From Microvirga lupini (GTDB lineage: Bacteria; Pseudomonadota; Alphaproteobacteria; Rhizobiales; Beijerinckiaceae): a stretch of 64,000 nt of DNA. The DNA lies in the NCBI RefSeq assembly GCF_014191055.1, contig NZ_JACHWB010000002.1, forward strand, positions 744,001 through 808,000, read 5' to 3'. The notes under the pieces were generated by a model. That model saw only the letters and a program-made list of their open reading frames with translations, made no database searches and was not told the origin of the DNA. Of the stretch, positions 45,560 through 54,351 are shown piece by piece (the first letter of the stretch is position 1; each line of letters begins with the position of its first letter). A program made the position numbers and the translations under genes.

Positions 45560-46894
45560 TTACTTCAAGGTCGATGCGATCTTATCGGCAGCTGTCTGAA
45601 GAGCGTCCTTTGCACTAGCTTGCCCGGCGAGCGCGCGCGCGACCTCGTCTGCCAGGACTTGCTGAGCGGCATTCGATTTCGGGCTCCGGATGCGCCACAT
45701 TTCACCTTCGGACGCTAGCTGGTAGGAGTGCTGAAGGGTCTTGTAGACGGGCTCGAGCCATGCTTCGTTCGGCTTGCTCGCCAACGTCGATTTGCGTGCC
45801 GGGAAGGAGCCGGCCAAGGCGGCGTTGATCTGCTCTCCCTCCTTCGACGATAACCACTGCACGAAGGCCCATGCGGCCTCCAGGCTGTCGGTCTTGCTGC
45901 TGATGCCGGCATTCCAGATACCACGATGCGTACCGGCACGGGCCTTGCCCACTGGCATGACCTGGATGCCGACCTCTTCTTCCTTCAATGTGGTTGTCTT
46001 GGTGTCCACGGCGGTCGCCTTGTACACGCTGCCCCAGGTGAACATGGTGGCCACCTGTCCTTGGCGGAACGCTTGAAGCGACTCGGAAAACCCGTGCCCG
46101 AGGGCACCCGGAGGTGCATACTTTGCCAAGTCTCTGTGCATCTCCAGGGAACGAGCGCCAATCTCGTCGTTGAATGCTGGCTTCCCGTTCGCATCGAGCA
46201 GCTTGCCTCCATTCGATTCCAGGATCGCCTGCCAGATCGTCGGTGTGAGCGAGTCACGGACGAAGTAGGTGTCCACCGCCCAGGCATCGACCTTTCCATC
46301 CCCATTCGTGTCCTGAATCAGCGACTTGGCCTGATCAAAGAACTGGTCCCACGTAAGCTCAGGAGTCGGCTCCGGGAGCCCGGCTTTCTTATAGAGCGTA
46401 CGGTTATAGAACATGAGCAGCATGTTCGAGCGCACAGGCACTGCGTATTGCATGCCCTTCCACTCACCTGCCGCAAGCGGCGCTGCATTGAAATCGGCCC
46501 AATCGTAGTCTGGCTTAGTGAACGCGGCGACGGCTTTGCCCTTCAGGTCCATCAACCCGCCGACACTTGCAAGCTGCGGAACCCATGGATCGTCAATCAG
46601 AAGAACATCGTATTCCGGAGCCGCATTGATGGCGTCCAGCATCATCTTTGGCAGCAACTCGGCATAGGGAACGCCGTCGATGGTGACCTTCACATGAGGA
46701 AACTGCTTGTTGAACTCCGGCACAAGTTGGTTCTGCCAAGAATTGGCGAATGCCTCGTTCGCCATGATCCTGATTTCGACGGGCGCGCCCGGCTTGCCGA
46801 GCCCCTCCGCCGCTCCAGCGGCAAATGGCAGGGCTGACAGGATGATGGAACCCGCCGTCCGGGCAAGCACGGCTCTCCTGCTGACTGCATTCAT
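45560..46894 (-). CDS. extracellular sugar-binding protein of CUT1 ABC importer
   Basis: The protein has 444 residues from the ATG at 46894 (GGAGGAG upstream). The signal peptide RRAVLARTAGSIILSALPFAAGA has an RR start (Tat-like or Sec). The mature chain carries the family 1 solute-binding fold with NSWQNQLVPEFNKQFPHVKVT and YDVLLIDDPWVPQL. As the first operon gene it is preceded by a 22-bp palindrome. It binds the sugar in the periplasm and delivers it to the two permeases. Confidence 0.92.
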   Translation of the reverse strand: MNAVSRRAVLARTAGSIILSALPFAAGAAEGLGKPGAPVEIRIMANEAFANSWQNQLVPEFNKQFPHVKVTIDGVPYAELLPKMMLDAINAAPEYDVLLIDDPWVPQLASVGGLMDLKGKAVAAFTKPDYDWADFNAAPLAAGEWKGMQYAVPVRSNMLLMFYNRTLYKKAGLPEPTPELTWDQFFDQAKSLIQDTNGDGKVDAWAVDTYFVRDSLTPTIWQAILESNGGKLLDANGKPAFNDEIGARSLEMHRDLAKYAPPGALGHGFSESLQAFRQGQVATMFTWGSVYKATAVDTKTTTLKEEEVGIQVMPVGKARAGTHRGIWNAGISSKTDSLEAAWAFVQWLSSKEGEQINAALAGSFPARKSTLASKPNEAWLEPVYKTLQHSYQLASEGEMWRIRSPKSNAAQQVLADEVARALAGQASAKDALQTAADKIASTLK

Positions 46895-46937
46895 TTTAGT
46901 CTCCTCCCATATGCTGGCTGGTTCTGGACAGCCATTC

Positions 46938-46959
46938 TCTATCGAATATATTCTATAGA
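46938..46959. promoter_or_regulatory. 22-bp near-perfect palindrome, candidate GntR operator
   Basis: The two arms, TCTAT(C)GAATA and TATTC(T)ATAGA, are complementary except for one pair. The site is 44 bases upstream of the first operon gene and in an AT-rich promoter. The embedded GntR regulator is the natural candidate ligand. Confidence 0.65.
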
Positions 46960-47112
46960 ATCCAGTCAATCAGAAATCTGTCAAGCGCTAAAGCTTAGGT
47001 CTTGTCATCTTCCTTCGGATTGTTCTCGGAACGGCTTGAGGTACAGCCACGATCGAATAATTGATATGAGCCCAGACCATCGGTCGGCGACAAACGCCCG
47101 CTCAGCGCCTGA

Positions 47113-47206
47113 CTGAGCCGTTGGACATGACCTTCAGAAGTTCCGCTTGCCCTATGAATACGGAAATTCGGCTATCGTCCGCCTCGTGCCAGTTACGGAC
47201 CTTCAG
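47113..47206. repeat. 94-nt imperfect repeat, copy B
   Basis: Second copy of the element at 36825-36918, same orientation, about 71 percent identical without gaps. It lies in the otherwise gene-free 431-base region between the catabolic operon and the next ABC operon. Confidence 0.65.
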
Positions 47207-47325
47207 CGTGATACCAGAATTTTCGAGGTTAGCGAGGAGCATTCAACCGAGCGGTGATGATTGTGGCTGATGCAAACCGGCGTCCGGCAATCTCTCGACC
47301 TTCAAGAGAGTCAAATGACCAACCA

Positions 47326-48312
47326 TCATCCATTTACACGGGCCCCGCGCCCGTAGACGAGGAGCATGGAGATGATGACGCAGCCGTAGATGATCTGCCG
47401 TCCGGCCTCGGGAATCTGCATGATGGAGAGGACCGAGTTCAGCAGCACGATCAGGATGACGCCCACGAGTGTCCCGAGATAGCGCCCCCGCCCGCCGAGG
47501 ATGTTGGTGCCGCCGATCACTACCGCGGCGATGGCCGGGAGCAGATAGGCATCACCCATGCCCTGGTAGGCCTTGGTCGAATATCCGGCGAGAAGCACGC
47601 CGGCGAGGCCCGCCGCCGCGCCTGAGAGCGCGAAGGCAATGAGGATCACGCGGTTCGTGTCTATGCCCGAGAGATAGGCAGCCCGCTCACGATTGCCGAT
47701 GGCGTAGATGGAACGGCCGAGGGTCGTGCACGTGAGGATCATCACGACGGCCACGGAAACCATGAGCCAGACGAGAAGTGCCACCGGGATCACACCACCG
47801 ATGCGGGAGACCGCAAGGTACTGCATTAGATCCGTGGCTGCCGTCTGAGGGGCGAAGCCGCCCGTATGAGCCACCATGAGGCCGCGCATCACGGCGTTCA
47901 TGCCGAGAGTGAAGATCATAGACGGCACGCGCAGATATGCGACGCCAAGCCCGTTGACGATGCCGACGAGGAGACCGATGGCAATGCCTGCGGGGATCGC
48001 CCAGGGGCCGCCGACGGCGGTTGCCATCATGGCCGCGGCCGTCAGGGTCCAAGGCACCGAAAGGTCGATGTGGCCGAGCAGGATGACGACCATGAGCCCG
48101 GCCGCCACGATTCCCAGGAAGGAGCCTACCTGAAGCTGCTGCACGAGGTATTGCGGTTGCAGGAGAGGCGCGCTCCCTTGCGTGTAGAGCGTGTAGCCCG
48201 TTCCGACGAGCAAGATCAGCAGGACGAACCCAGCCGCGAAGACCACGGGCTTATCGTCAGGCCGGAGGCGCAGGCCTCGTGGCGTGATGGTCATGTCGGC
48301 CGTTCTGCTCAC
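47326..48312 (-). CDS. sugar ABC transporter permease (RbsC/YjfF type)
   Basis: The protein has 328 residues and about ten helices. The CUT2 permease motif GGRGRYLGTLVGVILIVLLN and IGGTNILGG are present. It is the last gene of the minus-strand CUT2 operon and overlaps the upstream permease stop by four bases. With the second permease it forms the membrane channel for a monosaccharide or polyol. Confidence 0.93.
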   Translation of the reverse strand: MSRTADMTITPRGLRLRPDDKPVVFAAGFVLLILLVGTGYTLYTQGSAPLLQPQYLVQQLQVGSFLGIVAAGLMVVILLGHIDLSVPWTLTAAAMMATAVGGPWAIPAGIAIGLLVGIVNGLGVAYLRVPSMIFTLGMNAVMRGLMVAHTGGFAPQTAATDLMQYLAVSRIGGVIPVALLVWLMVSVAVVMILTCTTLGRSIYAIGNRERAAYLSGIDTNRVILIAFALSGAAAGLAGVLLAGYSTKAYQGMGDAYLLPAIAAVVIGGTNILGGRGRYLGTLVGVILIVLLNSVLSIMQIPEAGRQIIYGCVIISMLLVYGRGARVNG

Positions 48313-49409
48313 CGGAACACCTCGAGCTTGTTCTTGAGACGCAGCAGCTTCAGTCCGCCGAGGCTCACAGCGGCGAGAAGCACGAGCCCCTCGAAGAGAG
48401 GTTGCAGCAAGGGCGCCACGTCGAAGATGCGGAAATTGAAGGAGATCGTGCGCAGCACCATCGCGCCGATCATGGACCCGACGGCGCTGCCGGTGCCGCC
48501 GAGAAGCGAGGTGCCGCCGATGACCACGGCCGCGATGGAATTTAGGGTATAGGCGCCGGCCTGGGGAATGTCAGCATTGCCGGACGAGGTCTGAAGCGCC
48601 AGGAACAGTCCGCCGAGGCCAGCGAAGAGCCCAGCCAATGTGAAGGCCGCGAGCTTCGCCCGATTGATCGGCAGCCCCGACATGTAGGCCGCGCTCTCGG
48701 ATGACCCAATCGCATAGACCGTGCGGCCCGTAACGGAACGGATGAACGGCACCCAGATCAGAAGGATGATCAGCGCCAGCAGGATGAGCGGAACCGGGAT
48801 CCACGCGAAGGGCTGCAGCCAGGACGCCTCGCCATCGTCGAAGAGGTCGAAGGTGGCCGCGAACTCGCGGAGGTCGCTCGTGACGGCCCAGGACAAATCC
48901 TCGTGTACCCTGCCGCCAGGCGTCGGCCGCAGGATTAGAGCGATCCCCATATAGATCGCGCTCGTGGCAAGCGTCGCGATGATCGGCTGAATGCGTCCGT
49001 AGACGACCACGCAGCCGTTGGCGAAGCCGCACGCCGCGCCGGCAGTGATGCAGGCTGCGATGCCGAGTGCGATCTCGCCCGGGCTCCCGTCAATGAGGTG
49101 GCTCGCGATGCAGCCCACGAGGGTCATCACGGCACCGACCGAGAGATCGAGGCCTGCCATGAGCACAGGCACCGTCTGCGCCATTGACACGAGCGCCAGG
49201 GCGAAGACCTCGTTGGCGTTCTGGATCAGGATCTGCCCGGTGAGTCCTCGGGGATGGCTCACTTGGTAGAACAGGTAGAGGACGAAGAAGAGCGCAAGCG
49301 CGCCTAGGATGCCGGCGTGCTGGCGCCAGCGCAGGCTCAAGCCTTCGCCCCAGCGGCGGGGCCTCTCCCGCGACTCTACGGCGGCGGGGGGGAGCACCGT
49401 GTCAGACAT
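48309..49409 (-). CDS. sugar ABC transporter permease (RbsC type)
   Basis: The protein has 366 residues from the ATG at 49409, overlapping the ATPase stop by eight bases. The hydrophobic core contains PVLMAGLDLSVGAVMTLVGCIASHL and IGGTSLLGGTGSAVGSMIGA. It is the partner of the permease at 47326-48312. Confidence 0.92.
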   Translation of the reverse strand: MSDTVLPPAAVESRERPRRWGEGLSLRWRQHAGILGALALFFVLYLFYQVSHPRGLTGQILIQNANEVFALALVSMAQTVPVLMAGLDLSVGAVMTLVGCIASHLIDGSPGEIALGIAACITAGAACGFANGCVVVYGRIQPIIATLATSAIYMGIALILRPTPGGRVHEDLSWAVTSDLREFAATFDLFDDGEASWLQPFAWIPVPLILLALIILLIWVPFIRSVTGRTVYAIGSSESAAYMSGLPINRAKLAAFTLAGLFAGLGGLFLALQTSSGNADIPQAGAYTLNSIAAVVIGGTSLLGGTGSAVGSMIGAMVLRTISFNFRIFDVAPLLQPLFEGLVLLAAVSLGGLKLLRLKNKLEVFR

Positions 49410-50931
49410 GAGCCGTCTCCGGCTGCTCGGCGATGTTAAGCGCGCTGGCAATGATGTTGCGCTCCGTGATGGCGTCGCCTTCCAGTTCGCGGACGATGCG
49501 GCCGTCATACATGACGGCGACGCGGTCGCAGCAGCCGATTAGCTCCTCGTAATCAGTCGAGTAGAACAGGATGCAGGCGCCCTCCTCCGTGAGCGCGCGC
49601 ATGAGCCGGTAGATCTCCTGCTTCGTTCCCACGTCGATGCCACGGGTCGGATCGTTGAGCAGGATCACGTCGGGATTCGTCGCGAGCCATTTGGCGAGCA
49701 CCACCTTCTGCTGGTTGCCGCCGGACAGGGTCGAGACCGGATCGGCCGCATCGCCAATCTTGATCCGCAGCTGCTCGATGGCACGCTCAACGGCTAGACG
49801 GGTGCGGCCTGGATCCATGAACATTCCGTGAGAGAGCCGGTCGAGCGACGCCATGGCGATGTTGTCGGCGATCGACATGGAGAGGATGAGCCCCTCACTC
49901 TTGCGGTCCTCCGGCACGAGGGCCATCCGGGCCCGTCCGCTCTTGGCGGCCTTTGGCGAACTCGCGGCCGTGGGCTCGCCCTCGAGGGTCACCGTACCGC
50001 GAACGCCACGCAGCACGCCGAAGAGCGCGAGCAGCAATTCCTTCTGCCCTTGCCCGTCGAGACCGCCCAGCCCCACAATCTCCCCGCGTCCCGCCTCGAG
50101 CCCGATGCCGTTGAGCCGACTCTCCCAGGAAAGGTCGCGGATAGTGATGAGGGATGCAGGGCGTGGCCGCCTGGGCTTTGCCGGAAACTGCCCTTCGATC
50201 TCGCGCCCGATCATGAGGCCGATGATCTCGTCGCGGCTTCGCGCGCCTTTGGCGAAGGTTTCGATGTGCCGCCCGTTGCGGAACACCGAGCAGCGGTCCG
50301 CCAGCGCCTCGATCTCATGCATGCGATGGGAGATGTAGAGGATGCTCAGGTCGCGTGCCTTCAGCTCGAACAGCATGCGATAGACGCGGTCCACGTCGGC
50401 AGAGGTCAAAGCGGAGGTCGCCTCGTCGAGAATGAGGAGCTTCGGATCGCGTCCCAGCGCCTTCGCGATCTCGACCATCTGTCGCCGGGAGAGCGGCAGG
50501 TCTGACACGCGGCTCAAGGGGTTGATGTCCTCGCACCCGATGCGGGCGAGCAGTTCCTCCGAACAGCGCCGCTGCGCGCGGCTGTCGATGAAGCCGAAGC
50601 GGCGCGGCGGGCTCGACAGGGTGATGTTGTCGGCCACCGTGAGCTCCGGCATGAGCGAGAGCTCCTGGAAGATGCACACGATTCCAGCCCGGTTGGCCGC
50701 GGATGGGTTCGGGAAGGTGACGGGCGCGCCTTCGAGGACCATACGGCCCTCGTCCGGCTGCACGACGCCCGCCATGATCTTCATCAGGGTCGATTTCCCG
50801 GCGCCGTTCTCCCCCAGGACTGCATGGATCGACCCGCGGCTGCACTCGAAATCCACGTCCCGCAAGGCATGGACGCCGCCATAGTGCTTGGAGATGTTCT
50901 CGAGGGCGAAGAAGGGCGCAGGTTCGAGCAT
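49402..50931 (-). CDS. sugar ABC transporter ATP-binding protein (RbsA/XylG/MglA type)
   Basis: The protein has 509 residues with two fused nucleotide-binding domains. The first has Walker A GENGAGKST, signature PLSRRQMVEIAKAL and Walker B LLILDEATSAL. The second has a degenerate Walker A (GLDGQGQKELLLALFG), signature TLSGGNQQKVVLAKWL and Walker B VILLNDPTRGID. The degenerate second Walker A is standard for this CUT2 family. Confidence 0.93.
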   Translation of the reverse strand: MLEPAPFFALENISKHYGGVHALRDVDFECSRGSIHAVLGENGAGKSTLMKIMAGVVQPDEGRMVLEGAPVTFPNPSAANRAGIVCIFQELSLMPELTVADNITLSSPPRRFGFIDSRAQRRCSEELLARIGCEDINPLSRVSDLPLSRRQMVEIAKALGRDPKLLILDEATSALTSADVDRVYRMLFELKARDLSILYISHRMHEIEALADRCSVFRNGRHIETFAKGARSRDEIIGLMIGREIEGQFPAKPRRPRPASLITIRDLSWESRLNGIGLEAGRGEIVGLGGLDGQGQKELLLALFGVLRGVRGTVTLEGEPTAASSPKAAKSGRARMALVPEDRKSEGLILSMSIADNIAMASLDRLSHGMFMDPGRTRLAVERAIEQLRIKIGDAADPVSTLSGGNQQKVVLAKWLATNPDVILLNDPTRGIDVGTKQEIYRLMRALTEEGACILFYSTDYEELIGCCDRVAVMYDGRIVRELEGDAITERNIIASALNIAEQPETAHV

Positions 50932-50955
50932 GGAACCTCTTCGATATTCGTAAGA

Positions 50956-50989
50956 GGCTCCTGCCCGGACGAATATCCGGACAGGAGCC
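50956..50989. other. intra-operon hairpin between binding protein and ATPase genes
   Basis: GGCTCCTGCCCGGA and TCCGGACAGGAGCC pair with a single mismatch around CGAATA. It stands just after the binding-protein stop (minus strand) and lacks a T-run, so it is more likely a 3'-end stabiliser or attenuator than a full terminator. Confidence 0.7.
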
Positions 50990-51012
50990 GAGGTGCTGTG
51001 ACCGCGTGCTTC

Positions 51013-52143
51013 TTACTGCGTGTTCTTGGCGTCCTTTGCCATGATCTCAGGCGCCGTCACGTTCACGCCGCAGGCCGGGAATTCGTTGGCTGCGAAGAAG
51101 TTGTCGGAAAGGTTCGACCAGTAGTTCACGTTGTCCTTGAGGGTCGTGTAGTCGACGACCGGGATCGGCACCGAGATGAGCTGCGGCATCGGGTTGCCTT
51201 CGAGCGCCGAGATCGCGGCCTTGATGGAAATAGCGACGAGTCCCGGCGACTGACTGTAGGACAACCCCTTGAGCCCCTCACCCGCATGCTGCGCGATGAG
51301 CTTGCGATAGCCGTTCTCGCCCTCCCCCGCTATCGGCACGAAGGGATGCTTCCCGTCCATCATCGCGCGCACGGACCCCGTCGAGCCGCCCTGCGTGAAC
51401 ACGGCCTCGAACTTGCCGTGCACAGCGAGCGCGTCAGCCGTGGCCTTCTGGGCCGTGCCGTCGTCCCAGTTACCCACCACCTCGACGATCTGGAACTTCC
51501 CCTCCTTCTCCATCACCTCGCGGAATCCGAGATGGCGATCGCGGTCCACGGAGTTGCCCGGCAGACCGCGCACCTCGAGAATCTTGCCGTCGCGTTTCTG
51601 CCCCAGCTCCTTCAGGAGATGCCGCGCCGAGAGCCGGCCGATTTCGAGCTGGTCCTCGTTCACCTGCATAACCTTGTCGGTGTCGAGCACGTTGTCGAAG
51701 GGCACGATCACCACGTTGTTGCGATCGGCCAGGCGGATTACCCGGTCGAAGCCTTCGGGCGCCACCGCGATGGTGATGATGGCGTCGTAACCCTGGTTAA
51801 TGAAGTCCTCGATGGCGCCGAGCTGAGCGGCGACGTCAGTTCCGGTCGAGACGACCTTCAGCTCCTTGATCTTGTCCTTCATGCCGGCCTGCTCGGCATA
51901 GGCCTTGGCTGTCTGGATCATCTGGATGCGCCAGGTATTGCCGACGAAGCCGTTCACCACGGCGATGCGATAGGGGCCGGGCTTCTTCTCCCATTGCATG
52001 TACTTGGTCTGGGCATTCCAGGGCTTAAAGCAGCCCGGATCCGGCCCCGGACCCGATACGGTCTTAGGCGCGGCAAGGGACGCAACCGATGTGAGCAGAA
52101 AACCGGTGAAAGCAAGTGCGGACAGGCGAGCAGCGCATGTCAT
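51013..52143 (-). CDS. sugar-binding periplasmic protein of CUT2 ABC importer
   Basis: The protein has 376 residues. The signal peptide ends near SLAAPK. The type I periplasmic-binding fold shows YRIAVVNGFVGNTWRIQMIQ, then GYDAIITIAVAPEGFDRVI and EGENGYRKLIAQHAG. It feeds the ATPase and two permeases downstream. The ligand is unknown, but D-ribose/xylose-type monosaccharides or polyols are usual for the family. Confidence 0.92.
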   Translation of the reverse strand: MTCAARLSALAFTGFLLTSVASLAAPKTVSGPGPDPGCFKPWNAQTKYMQWEKKPGPYRIAVVNGFVGNTWRIQMIQTAKAYAEQAGMKDKIKELKVVSTGTDVAAQLGAIEDFINQGYDAIITIAVAPEGFDRVIRLADRNNVVIVPFDNVLDTDKVMQVNEDQLEIGRLSARHLLKELGQKRDGKILEVRGLPGNSVDRDRHLGFREVMEKEGKFQIVEVVGNWDDGTAQKATADALAVHGKFEAVFTQGGSTGSVRAMMDGKHPFVPIAGEGENGYRKLIAQHAGEGLKGLSYSQSPGLVAISIKAAISALEGNPMPQLISVPIPVVDYTTLKDNVNYWSNLSDNFFAANEFPACGVNVTAPEIMAKDAKNTQ

Positions 52144-52651
52144 ACGATCCTCCTAGGAAAACGTTCTTCCCAGATCGGTTCATCTGTCGCGAACCTTGAT
52201 CCGTTAACATGTTAGTTCCCGTCGCAGGTTAAAACAAGAAACCTTGCCGAACTCGGATGGATAAGAAGTAGAGCCTTCCAGGTGTCGGGCTCGACGGGGT
52301 AGTCGTGGATCTGTCTCATGGGCGGCTCCCGAAGCAGAGGTCTACGACTACTCAAGAAGAACGTCCGATTAGGGCTAGGCAGTGAAATTCGCCGAATCTG
52401 AAAAGGTTTCGTCAAATCAGGATTGCTCCCCTGCGGCTAACGCCTCGGAATCGTCACAAGCAGTCATCGGCTCCTAGTGCGATCTACGTGAAATGGGAAG
52501 TTCCTCATTAAGAGGCGCTAGAGCGCCCATGCGCGTTTGGAACAAAGCTAAGGGGGCAACAACCGACGGGGTGGCCCGCCCTTGCTATAGAGGGCGAGTC
52601 TATAGGGTTGGTTCAAGCGCCGATTACAGGCGGAGGAAACGCTCAACTCTC
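52144..52651. other. non-coding gap
   Basis: A 508-base stretch between divergent units. It must hold the promoter of the CUT2 operon in its left part. GGCGGAGGAAACG at its right end is a possible ribosome binding site for the broken ATPase gene. No intact gene or known RNA is seen. Confidence 0.4.
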
Positions 52652-53146
52652 ATGCCTGCCCTACCGAGTGCCTCAGCCGTAGCCGTTTCGCTCGACAACG
52701 TGGCTATCATCTTCGGCCTGAAGCTGGGTGGCTGCACGGCCGTCCAGAACATTCACCTCACAGCACGCCCGGGGGATTTCATCGCTATCGCCAAACAGAT
52801 TGGTTGCGGTAAATCTACCCTGCTCAATGCATTTGGATGGCTGCTGAAGCCATCCGACGTTAAAGTCGAACTCTTCGGTGCGCCTCTGCATGGCCTCAAA
52901 AGCCGGGCGGGATATCTCTTTCAGCAGGATGCCCCAATGCCTTGGAAGACAGCCCTTCAGAACGTGGCCGTCGCCCTAAAGCCCAAGGGCGCCTTCCGCG
53001 AGGAGGCCGAGGGGAAGGCTCGCCGCCTTTGTTGACCGCTACCCGGCATACGCTCTCGGGTGGTCAGCGGAAGCGGGTTACTTTGGCGTAGATGTTGAGC
53101 CACGATCCCGAGATCCTTCTGATGGACGGGCCCTTCGGGCCGTTTG
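52652..53146 (+). pseudogene. nitrate/sulfonate/taurine-type ABC transporter ATPase (SsuB/TauB-like), broken
   Basis: The first frame runs from MPALPSASAVAVSLDNVAI to codon 127 with an altered Walker A (AKQIGCGKSTLLNA) and Q-loop YLFQQDAPMPWKTAL, then ends at TGA (53033-53035). The rest continues in another frame: LSGGQRKRVTLA, a TAG at 53089-53091, MLSHDPEILLMDGPFG. The signature is therefore preserved, but a frameshift, a stop and loss of the Walker B Glu (DGP for DEP) inactivate it. The 3' end runs into the rpfF-like gene. Confidence 0.82.
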
Positions 53147-54133
53147 CTACGCATGTTTGTCCAAACGTCGCTCTTGCGCAGTAGCGAGCCGTATCATCTT
53201 GCGCAGGTCCTGCTCGTCGAGGTTCATGGCGGCCTCGATCCAGATATCAACAATGTCCCGCAGTTCGTCATAAGTGACCGGGTCGATGCGCCTCCTCGAG
53301 CGGTAGATCGCGCTGTGAGCATTGTGCTTGCGCCGGTTGCGGGCGATGTAGTCTCTAACTGCATTCTCTCCCTGACCATCGTCGGCAAGCACATCGACGA
53401 CCCCGAGCTGATTCAACTCCTCGGCGGTGTAGACCTTTCCGCTCATGATCATCTTCTCGGCTGCGGCCGTTCCGATCTTCCGAGACAGGAAGCTGTAGGC
53501 TCCCATGCCCGGGAACAGGTTGAACAGCACCTCGGGCAGACCCATCTTCGCGCTTCTCTCGGCGACGAGCACGTCGAAAGATAGGGCGCATTCGAACCCG
53601 CCGCCCAACGCATCGCCCTGTACCAAGGCGATTGTGATCAGGGGGGTATGGAACGCCACTGAATTTCCATACACTACGTCGATGCAGGCATAGGCGTATT
53701 CCCGCAGACCTTTGGTGTCCTTGTGCTGGATGCAATCCGCGAAATACGCCAGGTTGCCGCCGAAATTGTACACGCCCGGCGTCTGGGATCCGGCAACAAA
53801 GTATTCGAGGTGCTGACGCTGTTCGCGGTTTCCCTCCTCCATGATCGCCCGCACGGATTCCTGCACGCACATCATGTCCTGAAGAAGCTCCATCGTGATC
53901 ATCGGGTGCCGGCTTGGGCGCATGGCGGCCCAGTAGATCTTCTGATCGAAGTCGAGCTTTACGTCGATATGTGGCAGCAGGAGGCTGGTCGGGCTGGGCC
54001 GGGCCGGCTCGGTCACGGGCTTCGGTGCGGGACCGGCAGGCGTCGGGATGTCCCGATCTACAATAGGTTGTTCGTCGGAATAGGAGCGGCCATCGGCTTT
54101 GGCCAGCGGGGATAACATCCTGTTCTCCGTCAT
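53147..54133 (-). CDS. rpfF: RpfF-like diffusible signal factor (DSF) synthase, crotonase fold
   Basis: The protein has 328 residues. The crotonase-fold core begins at about residue 60 (DFDQKIYWAAMRPSRHPMIT) after a Pro-rich extension. It contains TPGVYNFGGNLAYFADCI and QGDALGGGFECALSFDVLVAE, followed by MGLPEVLFNLFPGMGAYSFL. Glu181 and Glu201 are 20 residues apart, as are the catalytic Glu141 and Glu161 of Xanthomonas RpfF, which dehydrates and thioester-cleaves 3-hydroxyacyl-ACP to give cis-2-unsaturated fatty-acid signals. It is divergent from a GGDEF-EAL regulator and an RpfC-like kinase. A better ribosome binding site (GGAG) precedes an in-frame ATG at 54118, so the true start may be five codons later. 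Confidence 0.88.
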   Translation of the reverse strand: MTENRMLSPLAKADGRSYSDEQPIVDRDIPTPAGPAPKPVTEPARPSPTSLLLPHIDVKLDFDQKIYWAAMRPSRHPMITMELLQDMMCVQESVRAIMEEGNREQRQHLEYFVAGSQTPGVYNFGGNLAYFADCIQHKDTKGLREYAYACIDVVYGNSVAFHTPLITIALVQGDALGGGFECALSFDVLVAERSAKMGLPEVLFNLFPGMGAYSFLSRKIGTAAAEKMIMSGKVYTAEELNQLGVVDVLADDGQGENAVRDYIARNRRKHNAHSAIYRSRRRIDPVTYDELRDIVDIWIEAAMNLDEQDLRKMIRLATAQERRLDKHA

Positions 54134-54199
54134 AGAGAGTTCAAAGCAGCGAGCTTCATCTCGCTGCCGAGCGGCGCCCTTTGAGGGGCAGCTTTCCTT

Positions 54200-54351
54200 A
54201 AGGATAATGATCCGCTAACAGCGTTGTTGGTAGTCCCTAGGAAGATTTGTATTCAGGCGTGGTTAATATCATCATGCCGCACCCATAAGATAATGATCCT
54301 TTATTGCATAGTTCAAGTCATCAGATTAAAACCAAAGAAGAGATATTAACC
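54200..54351. promoter_or_regulatory. AT-rich divergent control region with repeated motifs
   Basis: GATAATGATCC occurs twice, within AAGGATAATGATCC (54200-54213) and AAGATAATGATCCTT (54287-54301). Both are near-palindromic. In addition GGTTAATATC (54261-54270) and GATATTAACC (54342-54351) form a perfect inverted pair. The whole 495-base rpfF/response-regulator intergenic region (54134-54628) lacks genes and is much richer in A and T than its surroundings. Confidence 0.5.

Noticed and set aside
36825..47206. The two 94-nt repeats as attachment sites of a mobile island
   Set aside because: About 29 percent divergence, no integrase gene and no exact core repeat; kept only as repeats.
52212..52415. 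67-codon open frame on the minus strand
   Set aside because: No recognised domain and no convincing start; located in the promoter side of the CUT2 operon.
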